From Siphonobacter sp. BAB-5405 (GTDB taxonomy: Bacteria; Bacteroidota; Bacteroidia; Cytophagales; Spirosomataceae), in contig NZ_NJAG01000007.1 of NCBI RefSeq assembly GCF_002872335.1, forward strand, positions 310,001-374,000: DNA of 64,000 nt. The letters are read 5' to 3'. The translations under genes were made by a program, and so were the position numbers. A model generated the notes under the pieces. That model made no database searches. It was not told the origin of the DNA and saw only the letters and a program-made list of their open reading frames with translations. Shown piece by piece: positions 57,102-64,000 of the stretch (positions are counted from its first letter, which is position 1; each line of letters starts with the position of its first letter).

Positions 57102-58438
57102 ATGAAAAGACTTCTGCTTACCGGCTTCATCTACCTCTCCTTCCTGCGAATTTCGTTTGGGCAGGCGTACCAGCCCAGTCCCGAAAACCTGGCGGCCCGG
57201 CAGTGGTTTCAGGATGCCCGTTATGGTTTGTTCATTCACTGGGGCGTCTACAGCATTCTGGGTGATGGCGAATGGGCCATGAATATTCAGAACATACCCG
57301 TGTCAGCTTACGAGAAATTGCCAAAATTCTTTAATCCAACGGCATATGATGCCAAACGCTGGGTACAGATTGCTAAAAATGCGGGAATGAAGTACATCAC
57401 GCTCACCAGCAAACACCACGACGGCTTTGCGATGTGGCATTCAAAAGCTTCACCGTACAACATCGTGGATGCGACGCCGTACAAAAAAGACGTCCTTAAA
57501 CAACTGGCCGACGAATGTGAGAAGGAAGGCATCAAGCTGTTTCTGTACCATTCACATCTGGACTGGCACCATCCCGATTATTTTCCCCGGGGAAAACCGG
57601 ACGGCAAACGGGACGGCCTGAATCGGGTGATTTTGAAAAATACCTTCAGTACATGGACGCTCAGCTAACGGAATTACTGGGTGGTTCGTACGGAAAAATT
57701 GCCGGAATCTGGTTTGATGGCTGGTGGGATCAGGCCCTGGATGAGCACGAAAAACAGGCCCGCAAAACGCACGTCGACTGGCATTTACGTCGCACCTACG
57801 ATCTCATTCACCGTCTGCAACCCGCCGCTTTGATCGGTAATAATCACCACGTAACGCCTTTTGAAGGCGAAGATTTTCAGATGTTCGAGCGGGATCTGCC
57901 CGGCCAGAATACCTTTGGCTATAATACAAGTTCTGTTAGTCAATTGCCGCTCGAAACCTGCGAAACGCTGAATGGCTCCTGGGGATTCGACCTGCGGGAC
58001 CAGCGGTACAAATCTCCGGAACAGATCGTCCGGTATCTGGTGGGTGCTGCGGGCCGTAATGCCAACCTGTTACTGAATGTAGGCCCCATGCCCAACGGAG
58101 AGATTCAACCCGAATTTGTTGACCGACTCGAAGCCGTAGGCAATTGGCTCAAAACCCATGGTGAAACGATTTATGGCACCCGGGGTGGACTCATTCCACC
58201 ACAGGAATGGGGCGTGAGTACGAAAAAGGGCGATACTCGTCACTTTCTGCACATCCTAAAGAAGCCCGCGACGAACATTTTGTTCGTTCCCAATTTCACG
58301 CCCAAGGTTAACAGTATCACAGCCTTTGAAGGTAAAAAACCGTTGAAATTCAAGCAGCAAGCGGAAGGTTTATTTGTGTATCTGGACGGCGTAGCTATGA
58401 ACGATTGGGATACCATCATCGAAGTACAGACAAAGTAA
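57102..58438 (+). pseudogene. Alpha-L-fucosidase GH29, split by a -1 frameshift
   Basis: A signal peptide (MKRLLLTGFIYLSFLRISFG) and the GH29 start QWFQDARYGLFIHWGVYSILGDGEW run in one frame to HPDYFPRGK at 57596. That frame then goes out of family and stops at 57668. From 57596 the -1 frame restores TGRQTGRPESGDFEKYLQYM and continues to 58438 with GIWFDGWWD (the family nucleophile Asp region), NLLLNVGPMPNGEI and a C-terminal sandwich. Adding one base would give a normal protein of about 445 residues. The junction is a G_GGA_AAA heptamer that fits the -1 slippery rule. It could be programmed frameshifting, a fresh pseudogene or a sequencing error. A separate ATG start at 57653 would make only the C-terminal part. 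Confidence 0.88.
57581..57596 (+). other. Perfect palindrome and slippery heptamer at the GH29 frame break
   Basis: TTTTCCCCGGGGAAAA is a perfect 16-bp palindrome. Its last bases, with codons cgG GGA AAA, form G_GGA_AAA, an X_XXY_YYZ heptamer in the zero frame. A -1 slip here yields the correct downstream frame. Confidence 0.85.
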
Positions 58439-58474
58439 ATAAAGGTCTCTGCTCAATGGCCCAAGAAGAAAGTA

Positions 58475-58482
58475 TACCTTTG
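58475..58482 (+). promoter_or_regulatory. -7 box (TACCTTTG) before the FAH-family gene
   Basis: TACCTTTG, 59 nt before the ATG at 58541, so the hydrolase may have its own promoter. No clear -33 box. Confidence 0.45.
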
Positions 58483-58540
58483 AGGGGCCATACTGAAAGA
58501 CTAAACGATTCTTTTGCAGTATCTAAACTTGAAATAACGA

Positions 58541-59431
58541 ATGAAACTTTTTCGCTACATCACCGATGAGGATGTTGTACCCGGCATTCTTCTGGACGGA
58601 AAAGCGTACAGCTTAGAAGCCTTTTTCGAAGCCCTGGGCGAAGAAACCGGAGCATATGATCTGGACGAAATCTTCTTTGAAGAAGAAGGCCTGTCCGTAC
58701 TGGAAGACTACCTCGAACAATACGGAACTTCGGAATTGCAAGCTCTGGAAGGTCCGATCGAGTATGCTTCCTGCGTGGCTCGTCCGTCGAAAATCATTTG
58801 CATTGGTTTGAATTACGCCGATCACGCGAAGGAAACCAACGCTCCGATTCCTCAGGAACCCATCGTATTCTTCAAGGCTACGACGGCTCTTTGTGGCCCG
58901 AACGACGACGTAATCATTCCCCGTAATTCCGTTAAGACGGATTGGGAAGTGGAACTGGCCGTCGTTATTGGTGCGGAATGTAGCTACGTAACGGAAGAAG
59001 AAGCTGAGGATTACATCGCCGGATATGCCGTGATGAACGACTACTCGGAGCGGGAGTTTCAGCTCGAACGCGGGGGTCAGTGGGACAAAGGTAAAGGTTG
59101 CGATACCTTCGGTCCGATGGGCCCCTACCTGGTAACCCCGGATGAACTCGACGACGTGGATAGTCTGCCGATGTGGCTGAAAGTGAACGGTCAGACGTAC
59201 CAGAACTCTACAACGGCTCAGATGATTTTCAAAGTACCGCAAATCATTAGTTACCTGAGTCAGTTTATGACATTGCTTCCGGGTGACGTGATTTCAACGG
59301 GTACGCCTCCGGGTGTGGGACTGGGCTTTAACCCTCCTGTCTACCTGAAACCCGGCGATATCGTAGAACTCGGTATCGAAGGCTTGGGCGAACAGCGTCA
59401 GGTAGCGGTATCCTGGGAGGATGCGTACTAA
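58541..59431 (+). CDS. Fumarylacetoacetate hydrolase-family protein
   Basis: 296 residues. The N-terminal 75 residues are a typical lid; the FAH core starts PSKIICIGLNYADHAKETNAPIPQEPIVFFKATTALCGPND and has the metal ligands in DWEVELAVVIG, NDYSEREFQLERGGQWDKGKGCDTFGPMGPYLV and the end GDVISTGTPPGVGLG. In the L-fucose oxidative pathway a FAH-family enzyme cleaves 2,4-diketo-3-deoxy-L-fuconate into pyruvate and lactate. The SDR, SGNH and GH29 neighbours make that the best guess. Other keto-acid cleavages remain possible. Confidence 0.88.
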   Translation: MKLFRYITDEDVVPGILLDGKAYSLEAFFEALGEETGAYDLDEIFFEEEGLSVLEDYLEQYGTSELQALEGPIEYASCVARPSKIICIGLNYADHAKETNAPIPQEPIVFFKATTALCGPNDDVIIPRNSVKTDWEVELAVVIGAECSYVTEEEAEDYIAGYAVMNDYSEREFQLERGGQWDKGKGCDTFGPMGPYLVTPDELDDVDSLPMWLKVNGQTYQNSTTAQMIFKVPQIISYLSQFMTLLPGDVISTGTPPGVGLGFNPPVYLKPGDIVELGIEGLGEQRQVAVSWEDAY

Positions 59432-59461
59432 TTGACGATCTTAAAGAATCAATTTTGATCA

Positions 59462-59494
59462 GGACGTGTTCTCGATGAACACGTCCTTCTTTTT
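59462..59494 (+). terminator. Terminator of the fucose cluster
   Basis: GGACGTGTTC / GAACACGTCC with a 5-nt loop and TTCTTTTTA tail. Confidence 0.9.
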
Positions 59495-59506
59495 AGTCGA
59501 TTCACG

Positions 59507-60286
59507 ATGAATATTTCATTTTACAAATACCAGGGTACGGGCAACGATTTCATCATGATTGATGATCGGACGAGTACCTTTCCCATTGATAAAGAGCGGA
59601 TTGCTCACTTATGTCACCGACGGTTTGGCATTGGAGCAGACGGCCTGATTCTGTTACAAAACGACGAAGCCTACGATTTCCGGATGAAATACTTCAATGC
59701 CGACGGCGGCGAAGGTTCCATGTGCGGCAACGGCGGACGGGCTACGGTACGTTTTGCTCACGACCTGGGTGTCATTGGCGATCAGACACGGTTTATTGCC
59801 GTGGATGGTGAACACGAAGCGTTAGTAACCAGCGAGCAGATTTCGCTGAAAATGAGTAATGTCAAAGGGCTGGAAGAACATCCGGACTATGCCTATATGA
59901 ATACGGGTTCACCCCACGTGGTAGCATTCAGGGACAATTTGCAGGACTTTAAGGTGTATCAGGAAGGCTACGCTATCCGGTACTCGGAGGAGTGGGTAAA
60001 ACGGGGTGGTACGAACGTCAATTTTGTGGAGCAGCAGGGCGATCAACAGCTATTTGTTCGTACCTACGAGCGGGGCGTGGAGGACGAAACGTATTCCTGC
60101 GGAACGGGTGTAACGGCCTGTGCTCTAATGGCTCATGTGAAACGGGGTATGGAAAGTCCCATTAAGATTAAAGTATTGGGTGGTAATCTGGAAGTAAGCT
60201 TCGAACAAACCAGTGCGGATGCTTTTGAAAATATTTACCTCATCGGCCCCGCTGAACGGGTTTTTGAAGGTACGGTGGAGGTTTAG
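59507..60286 (+). CDS. dapF: Diaminopimelate epimerase
   Basis: 259 residues. It makes meso-diaminopimelate for lysine and cell wall. The two catalytic cysteines are in SMCGNGGRATVRFAH and YSCGTGVTACALMAH. The start YKYQGTGNDFIMID and the cofactor-free epimerase fold with two halves are complete. The gene is followed immediately by a heptamer array. Other lysine genes are not in the window. Confidence 0.96.
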   Translation: MNISFYKYQGTGNDFIMIDDRTSTFPIDKERIAHLCHRRFGIGADGLILLQNDEAYDFRMKYFNADGGEGSMCGNGGRATVRFAHDLGVIGDQTRFIAVDGEHEALVTSEQISLKMSNVKGLEEHPDYAYMNTGSPHVVAFRDNLQDFKVYQEGYAIRYSEEWVKRGGTNVNFVEQQGDQQLFVRTYERGVEDETYSCGTGVTACALMAHVKRGMESPIKIKVLGGNLEVSFEQTSADAFENIYLIGPAERVFEGTVEV

Positions 60287-60361
60287 TTGATAGTTAATAG
60301 TTGATAGTTGATAGTTGATAGTTGATAGTTGATAGTTGATAGTTGATAGTTGATAGTTGAT
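60285..60361. repeat. Tandem heptamer array AGTTGAT x11
   Basis: Eleven 7-nt units (the second is AGTTAAT), overlapping the last bases of dapF. It is followed by AGTTTTACGAATTATTTTTCTTTT, closely matching the sequence after the array at 46626. It is the same unit (CAACTAT on the other strand). Confidence 0.95.
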
Positions 60362-60429
60362 AGTTTTACGAATTATTTTTCTTTTTTGCAAGTCAATTAC
60401 CTCTTTTTCATCTGGCTATCAGCATATTA

Positions 60430-60465
60430 TAAACCTCCCGAAAGCTCGGTGTTTTCTGGAGGTTT
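60430..60465. terminator. Terminator-like hairpin after dapF
   Basis: TAAACCTCC / GGAGGTTTA with an 18-nt loop containing CGAAAGCTCGG; T-rich on both ends. It lies in the repeat-filled gap 60287-60704. Confidence 0.65.
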
Positions 60466-60483
60466 ATTTTGATAGGGCTTATT

Positions 60484-60682
60484 CATGGGTATCCATGGGT
60501 TGTACCCATGGCTAACGACATTGAACCCCTTCGGGATTGGTAAGCTCCAATCTCGAAGGGGTTCAATGTCGTTAGTCCCGTACAAAATTCGAAGCGGGTT
60601 GTCCGTAACGAATGCTACAAACAACCCGCCCCGCTATCTTTACCGGTTTTACTCTAAACTCTAAACTCTAAACTCTAAACCG
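60484..60682. repeat. Interspersed composite repeat, copy 7, with AAACTCT heptamers
   Basis: CATGGGTATCCATGGGTTGTACCCATGG, TTGAACCCCTTCGGGATTGG, CTCGAAGGGGTTCAATG, TAGTCCCGTACAAAATTCG, GTTGTCCGTAACGAATGCTAC, CCGCTATCTTTACCGG, then about four copies of ACTCTAA-type heptamers (60652-60682). It ends just before the tyrS stop at 60705. Confidence 0.85.
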
Positions 60683-60704
60683 CAGCCGCTCTCAACTCTC
60701 TCCC

Positions 60705-62000
60705 CTATACCACCTTCACCAGATGGTTTTTCTTTCCTTTCGCTACCAGTAAATATTTACCCTGTAACAACTGGAAATCAGCAGGCTGGTTGGGATCGCT
60801 TACTTTGGTTTTGTTCACCGATACGGCATTTCCCTGAATGGCCCGGCGGATTTCTCCTTTCGATGGATATACCTGAGCCGTAGCCAGCAAGTCCGTCACG
60901 TTCGGAGCTGCTTCGTAATCAGCCAGCGAAATTTCAGTGGTAGGCACGCCGTCAAAGATCTGCACGAAGGTCGTTTCATCGAGGGACTGAAGCGTTTCCA
61001 GCGTTCCTTTGCCGTAGAGTACTTCGCTAGCCCGAACGGCCGTTTCGTAGGCTTCCGCGGAGTGTACCCGCGTGGTTACGTCCTGAGCAATCGCTTTCTG
61101 GAGAATACGCAAGTGCGGAGCCTCGGCATGCTGGCGTTCGAGTTTTTCGATTTCTTCTTTGGAAAGTAAGGTAAACACCCGAATCAGGCGTGGGCAATCC
61201 GCATCAGCGGCATTGAGCCAGAACTGATAAAATTGGAAGGGACTGGTTTTTTCCGCGTCCAGCCATACGTTTCCGCTTTCTGACTTACCGAATTTGGTAC
61301 CATCGGCCTTGGTTACCAGTGGCGTGGTCAGGGCGAAGGCCCGGCGTTCGGTTTCTTCTTCGTTTCCTCCTTCTTTCCGGCGAATGATTTCCGTTCCCGT
61401 CGTGATGTTTCCCCACTGATCGGAACCACCCATCTGGAGTTTTACCCCCTGGGTTTTATACAAATGGTAAAAGTCGTAACCCTGTAACAACTGATACGAA
61501 AACTCCGTAAAGGAAATACCCGTTTCCAGACGTTTCTTTACCGAATCTTTCGACATCATATAGTTGACGCTCAAAAATTTACCTGCTTCGCGTAAAAACC
61601 CCAGAAAGGAAAAATCCTTGAACCAGTCGTAGTTATTAACGATCTCAGCTGAGTTTTCACCGGAATTAAAATCCAGGAATTTTTCCAGTTGTTTCCGAAT
61701 GCCATCCTGATTGAAACGCAACGTTTCTTCCGATAAAAAACTACGTTCAGCAGCCTTAAAGGAAGGATCGCCAATCATCCCCGTAGCTCCGCCCACCAGA
61801 GCAAACGGTTTATGGCCCGCCCGTTGCAAGTGCACCAGCAACATAATCGTAGCCAGGTTGCCAATGTGCAGGGAAGAAGCCGTCGGATCAAATCCAATGT
61901 ACGCCGACGTCATTTCCTTCTGGAGCTGCTCTTCCGTACCCGGCATCATGTCCTGCAACATACCCCGCCAGCGGAGTTCTTCAATAAAATCAATTTTCAT
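60705..62000 (-). CDS. tyrS: Tyrosine--tRNA ligase
   Basis: 431-residue class I synthetase. The HIGH motif is HIGN in [16 protein letters not shown], and KMSKS is in [15 protein letters not shown]. The tyrosine-binding helix [25 protein letters not shown] is typical. The C-terminal S4 RNA-binding domain ends [16 protein letters not shown]. Length and motifs are normal for the bacterial TyrRS group. It is followed by the probable glycosyltransferase upstream on the same strand, 42 nt apart. Confidence 0.97.
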   Translation of the reverse strand: MKIDFIEELRWRGMLQDMMPGTEEQLQKEMTSAYIGFDPTASSLHIGNLATIMLLVHLQRAGHKPFALVGGATGMIGDPSFKAAERSFLSEETLRFNQDGIRKQLEKFLDFNSGENSAEIVNNYDWFKDFSFLGFLREAGKFLSVNYMMSKDSVKKRLETGISFTEFSYQLLQGYDFYHLYKTQGVKLQMGGSDQWGNITTGTEIIRRKEGGNEEETERRAFALTTPLVTKADGTKFGKSESGNVWLDAEKTSPFQFYQFWLNAADADCPRLIRVFTLLSKEEIEKLERQHAEAPHLRILQKAIAQDVTTRVHSAEAYETAVRASEVLYGKGTLETLQSLDETTFVQIFDGVPTTEISLADYEAAPNVTDLLATAQVYPSKGEIRRAIQGNAVSVNKTKVSDPNQPADFQLLQGKYLLVAKGKKNHLVKVV

Positions 62001-62042
62001 GTTAGTATTCGCCCAATATGATGTATAAATATGCGTACAGAG

Positions 62043-63035
62043 CTACCTCCTTAAGCGATTTCTCAGTTTACTGTACCACTTGTCTATCCTTTTCCCAGTC
62101 ACCATTTTAGCAATCTGAAACTTGGTTGCCGTGGAATACTCGTCTGGATGATAATGTTTAATCATATACTCACGAGCCTGCCGCTCTATGTCTTCATAAA
62201 TGAACCGATTGTTGTCAGCATCGTTGCCATTGCTAACGGCACTAAATGGAGCATGATCAGCGTACTCTTCGTAATAGAAATTCTGAAATTTCAGCCCGTG
62301 TAAATACGAATACCGGAACCAGGCCGCTGCCGTATCGCTACCGTCCCACACACCTCCGAAATACGGCACTGGTCCATTCGGAATGGTTGATTGCCGGTAT
62401 AAGTCAACGTTTATTAAACACGCGTATTCATTAAGACGGCATTCGGGTAAAGGGTGTACAAAGCCTTCCTGTACTAACTTACGATCCCTCTGTTCCCGTG
62501 GCGTTGGGTATTCATCCATCTGCCTGAGCAACTCTTCCTGCGTGGGCTTGTATTGCTCGAATGTTTCGGGGTTACATTTTTTAGCGAAAAAAGCTGAACA
62601 ATTCCAACATTGTCCGATTCGTCCCACTCCTACTAAATTAGCTGAAGCTTCCGCAAACCGCTGTAACATGGGGCCAATCAGGTCCCGACGGTACAGCATG
62701 TCATTATGACAAATCAATACATACGGTTTATCCGTTTTTTCCAACGCATACTGGTAGCGAAGGCTTAATCGAATTGCTTCATCAAGTCCGTTAGGGTTAA
62801 CATCCGACATCCAGGGAACGAAGCGTTCCGGATAAACAATAATCACTCCCTGTTTTTCAAAAACTTCCTTGATCTTGCACACACCCTGCCAGGCATCCTT
62901 GTAGGGCTGTTTTTTCTCAATACTTAAGTAAATTTTATCTACGTAGCCCCGACTATGCTCCAGTAAACTAAACAGCGTTACCATCGTCTGATAAGGCTTT
63001 CCGTAGTAGCTAATAGCAATATCTACTTTTTGCAT
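62043..63035 (-). CDS. Probable glycosyltransferase
   Basis: 330 residues from the ATG at 63035 (MQKVDIAISYYGKPYQTMVTL); a longer frame to 63092 would overlap queA by 29 nt. The beginning VDIAISYYGKPYQTMVTLFSLLEHS and DKIYLSIEKKQPY resemble GT-A-type glycosyltransferases. VLICHNDMLYRRDLIG could hold a metal-binding acidic motif in NDML. Four-Cys-like CWNCSAFFAKKCNP is unusual. The C-terminus is basic. The family assignment is tentative; the sugar is unknown. It sits between queA and tyrS, all on the minus strand. Confidence 0.55.
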   Translation of the reverse strand: MQKVDIAISYYGKPYQTMVTLFSLLEHSRGYVDKIYLSIEKKQPYKDAWQGVCKIKEVFEKQGVIIVYPERFVPWMSDVNPNGLDEAIRLSLRYQYALEKTDKPYVLICHNDMLYRRDLIGPMLQRFAEASANLVGVGRIGQCWNCSAFFAKKCNPETFEQYKPTQEELLRQMDEYPTPREQRDRKLVQEGFVHPLPECRLNEYACLINVDLYRQSTIPNGPVPYFGGVWDGSDTAAAWFRYSYLHGLKFQNFYYEEYADHAPFSAVSNGNDADNNRFIYEDIERQAREYMIKHYHPDEYSTATKFQIAKMVTGKRIDKWYSKLRNRLRR

Positions 63036-63063
63036 CACACGCTTAATTTTGGCGGAAATTGAA

Positions 63064-64000
63064 TTAAGGTAGTAATACGGAAGAATCACCATAGCTCAGG
63101 AATCGGTACTGCTGATCCAAAGCTTCATCGTAAATTCGTTTCCAGTCTTTTCCTACCAGGGCAGCAATCAGTAATAATAAAGTCGAACCGGGCTGATGAA
63201 AGTTGGTAATCAGACCCTGACACACCCGAAATGTATAACCGGGGAAAATCATAATCTCCGTTTCCCCTACGATTTCCTGCCGCTGTTCTGCTTCCATTTT
63301 TTGTAGAATGGCCGCTAGCGACTCGTGTACTGTAGGGAGTTCGGTGTACTGTTCATGCACGAATTGCGGAATTCGGAAACCCTGCTCCAGCGAAGCGTAT
63401 TCATCATGAATTAACTGCACGCCTAACCAGTACATGGATTCCAGCGACCGCATGGAAGTAGTACCTACCGGAATGATTCGGTTTGCCGCTTGCAGGTGTT
63501 CCAGATTACTCCGCGTGATCACCAATTGTTCCCCGTGCATCTTATGCTCAAGGGCATTTTCTGTTTTTACGGGTTGAAAGGTACCAGCTCCTACGTGCAA
63601 TGTAAGAAACTCCCGCCGGACGCCTTTTGCCTCCAGTTCCGCAAAAACGCGGTCGGTGAAGTGTAAGCCCGCCGTCGGAGCGGCTACGGCCCCTTCTTTT
63701 TCCGAATACACAGTCTGATACGTCTGTTCGTCAGAAGCTTCGGCTTCCCGCTTTAAGTACGGCGGCAAAGGAATTTTCCCAATGCCCTGTACAACATCCA
63801 CAAAGCGTACGGGCACTGACCAGCTCAGACGTACCAGCGACCGTTCGGTATCCGTCAGTTCGGCTGTCAGTACCACGGCTTGCCCGTCAATTTCTACTTC
63901 TTTCTGTAAGCGTTCACCCGCTTTCCAACGCTTCCGGTTGCCAATCATGCATTCCCACACGCAGGCCTGCGTTTCTTCCATAACCACGGGAATAACCGGG
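63064..64000 (-). CDS. queA: S-adenosylmethionine:tRNA ribosyltransferase-isomerase, 5' end cut by window
   Basis: About 311 C-terminal residues; the N-terminus lies beyond base 64000. It adds the epoxycyclopentane part in queuosine synthesis. Family motifs include AAPTAGLHFTDRVFAELEAKG, LHVGAGTFQPVKTENALEHKMHGE, VGTTSMRSLES, and TNFHQPGSTLLLLIAALVG near the end. queG, the next pathway enzyme, is at 15592-16533 of the same window. The visible frame starts PVIPVVMEETQACVWECMIGNRKRW. Confidence 0.96.
   Translation of the reverse strand, partial: PVIPVVMEETQACVWECMIGNRKRWKAGERLQKEVEIDGQAVVLTAELTDTERSLVRLSWSVPVRFVDVVQGIGKIPLPPYLKREAEASDEQTYQTVYSEKEGAVAAPTAGLHFTDRVFAELEAKGVRREFLTLHVGAGTFQPVKTENALEHKMHGEQLVITRSNLEHLQAANRIIPVGTTSMRSLESMYWLGVQLIHDEYASLEQGFRIPQFVHEQYTELPTVHESLAAILQKMEAEQRQEIVGETEIMIFPGYTFRVCQGLITNFHQPGSTLLLLIAALVGKDWKRIYDEALDQQYRFLSYGDSSVLLP

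Overview
The window is a 64-kb piece of a chromosome from a member of the Bacteroidota, most likely the order Cytophagales (a Spirosoma- or Siphonobacter-like genus). The evidence is base composition near 50 % G+C, a repeated promoter -7 box of the form TAnnTTTG (upstream of queG, grpE, secA, lipA, metE, pgk and others), almost no Shine-Dalgarno sequences, many secreted glycan-active enzymes, and Bacteroidota-type SecA, MetRS and DUF922 proteins. The genus is inference. No phage, IS element, CRISPR array, rRNA or tRNA was recognised. Genes sit in short units on both strands, commonly separated by strong hairpin terminators.

Layout: 1-3161 end of a FucP-type sugar permease, an interspersed repeat, then a two-component pair. 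3211-9897 DUF937/OmpA-like protein, NTF2-like protein, epimerase, metG-mogA, a Q/N-rich small protein and a frameshifted DJ-1/PfpI gene. 10180-12116 TetR regulator with its operator and an MFS exporter. 12253-16533 ModE-type regulator, GH76, GRP-type transporter, outer-membrane barrel, queG. 16755-18619 grpE-dnaJ. 18701-24749 nitroreductase, GH36 alpha-galactosidase, a DUF2256/lipoprotein pair, membrane protein, DinB. 25424-32561 secA, a one-TM protein, FabH-like ketosynthase, alkaline phosphatase. 33171-40785 OsmC, lipA, lycopene cyclase, metK, an unknown secreted protein, DUF2339 protein. 40853-49519 GH3, lactone oxidase, hpf, DUF922 putative protease, FAN1-like nuclease, CWC protein, thioesterase. 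49639-53845 metE under a cobalamin riboswitch, divergent from pgk. 53917-59431 exonuclease, FUSC protein and a fucose cluster (SDR, SGNH esterase, GH29 fucosidase, FAH-family hydrolase). 59507-64000 dapF, tyrS, probable glycosyltransferase and partial queA.

Together, the FucP-like permease, fucosidase, SDR and FAH-family protein suggest uptake and non-phosphorylative breakdown of L-fucose from acetylated glycans. GH36, GH76 and GH3 add other glycan substrates. metE (repressed by B12) and metK belong to methionine/SAM metabolism, and queA/queG to queuosine synthesis.

The most notable items are: a GH29 alpha-L-fucosidase split by a -1 frameshift at a G_GGA_AAA slippery heptamer inside a perfect 16-bp palindrome; an interspersed composite repeat family that often ends in tandem arrays whose period is always 7 nt (AAACTGG, AACTATC, AAACTCT types); a cobalamin riboswitch; and several unexplained dyads and hairpins.
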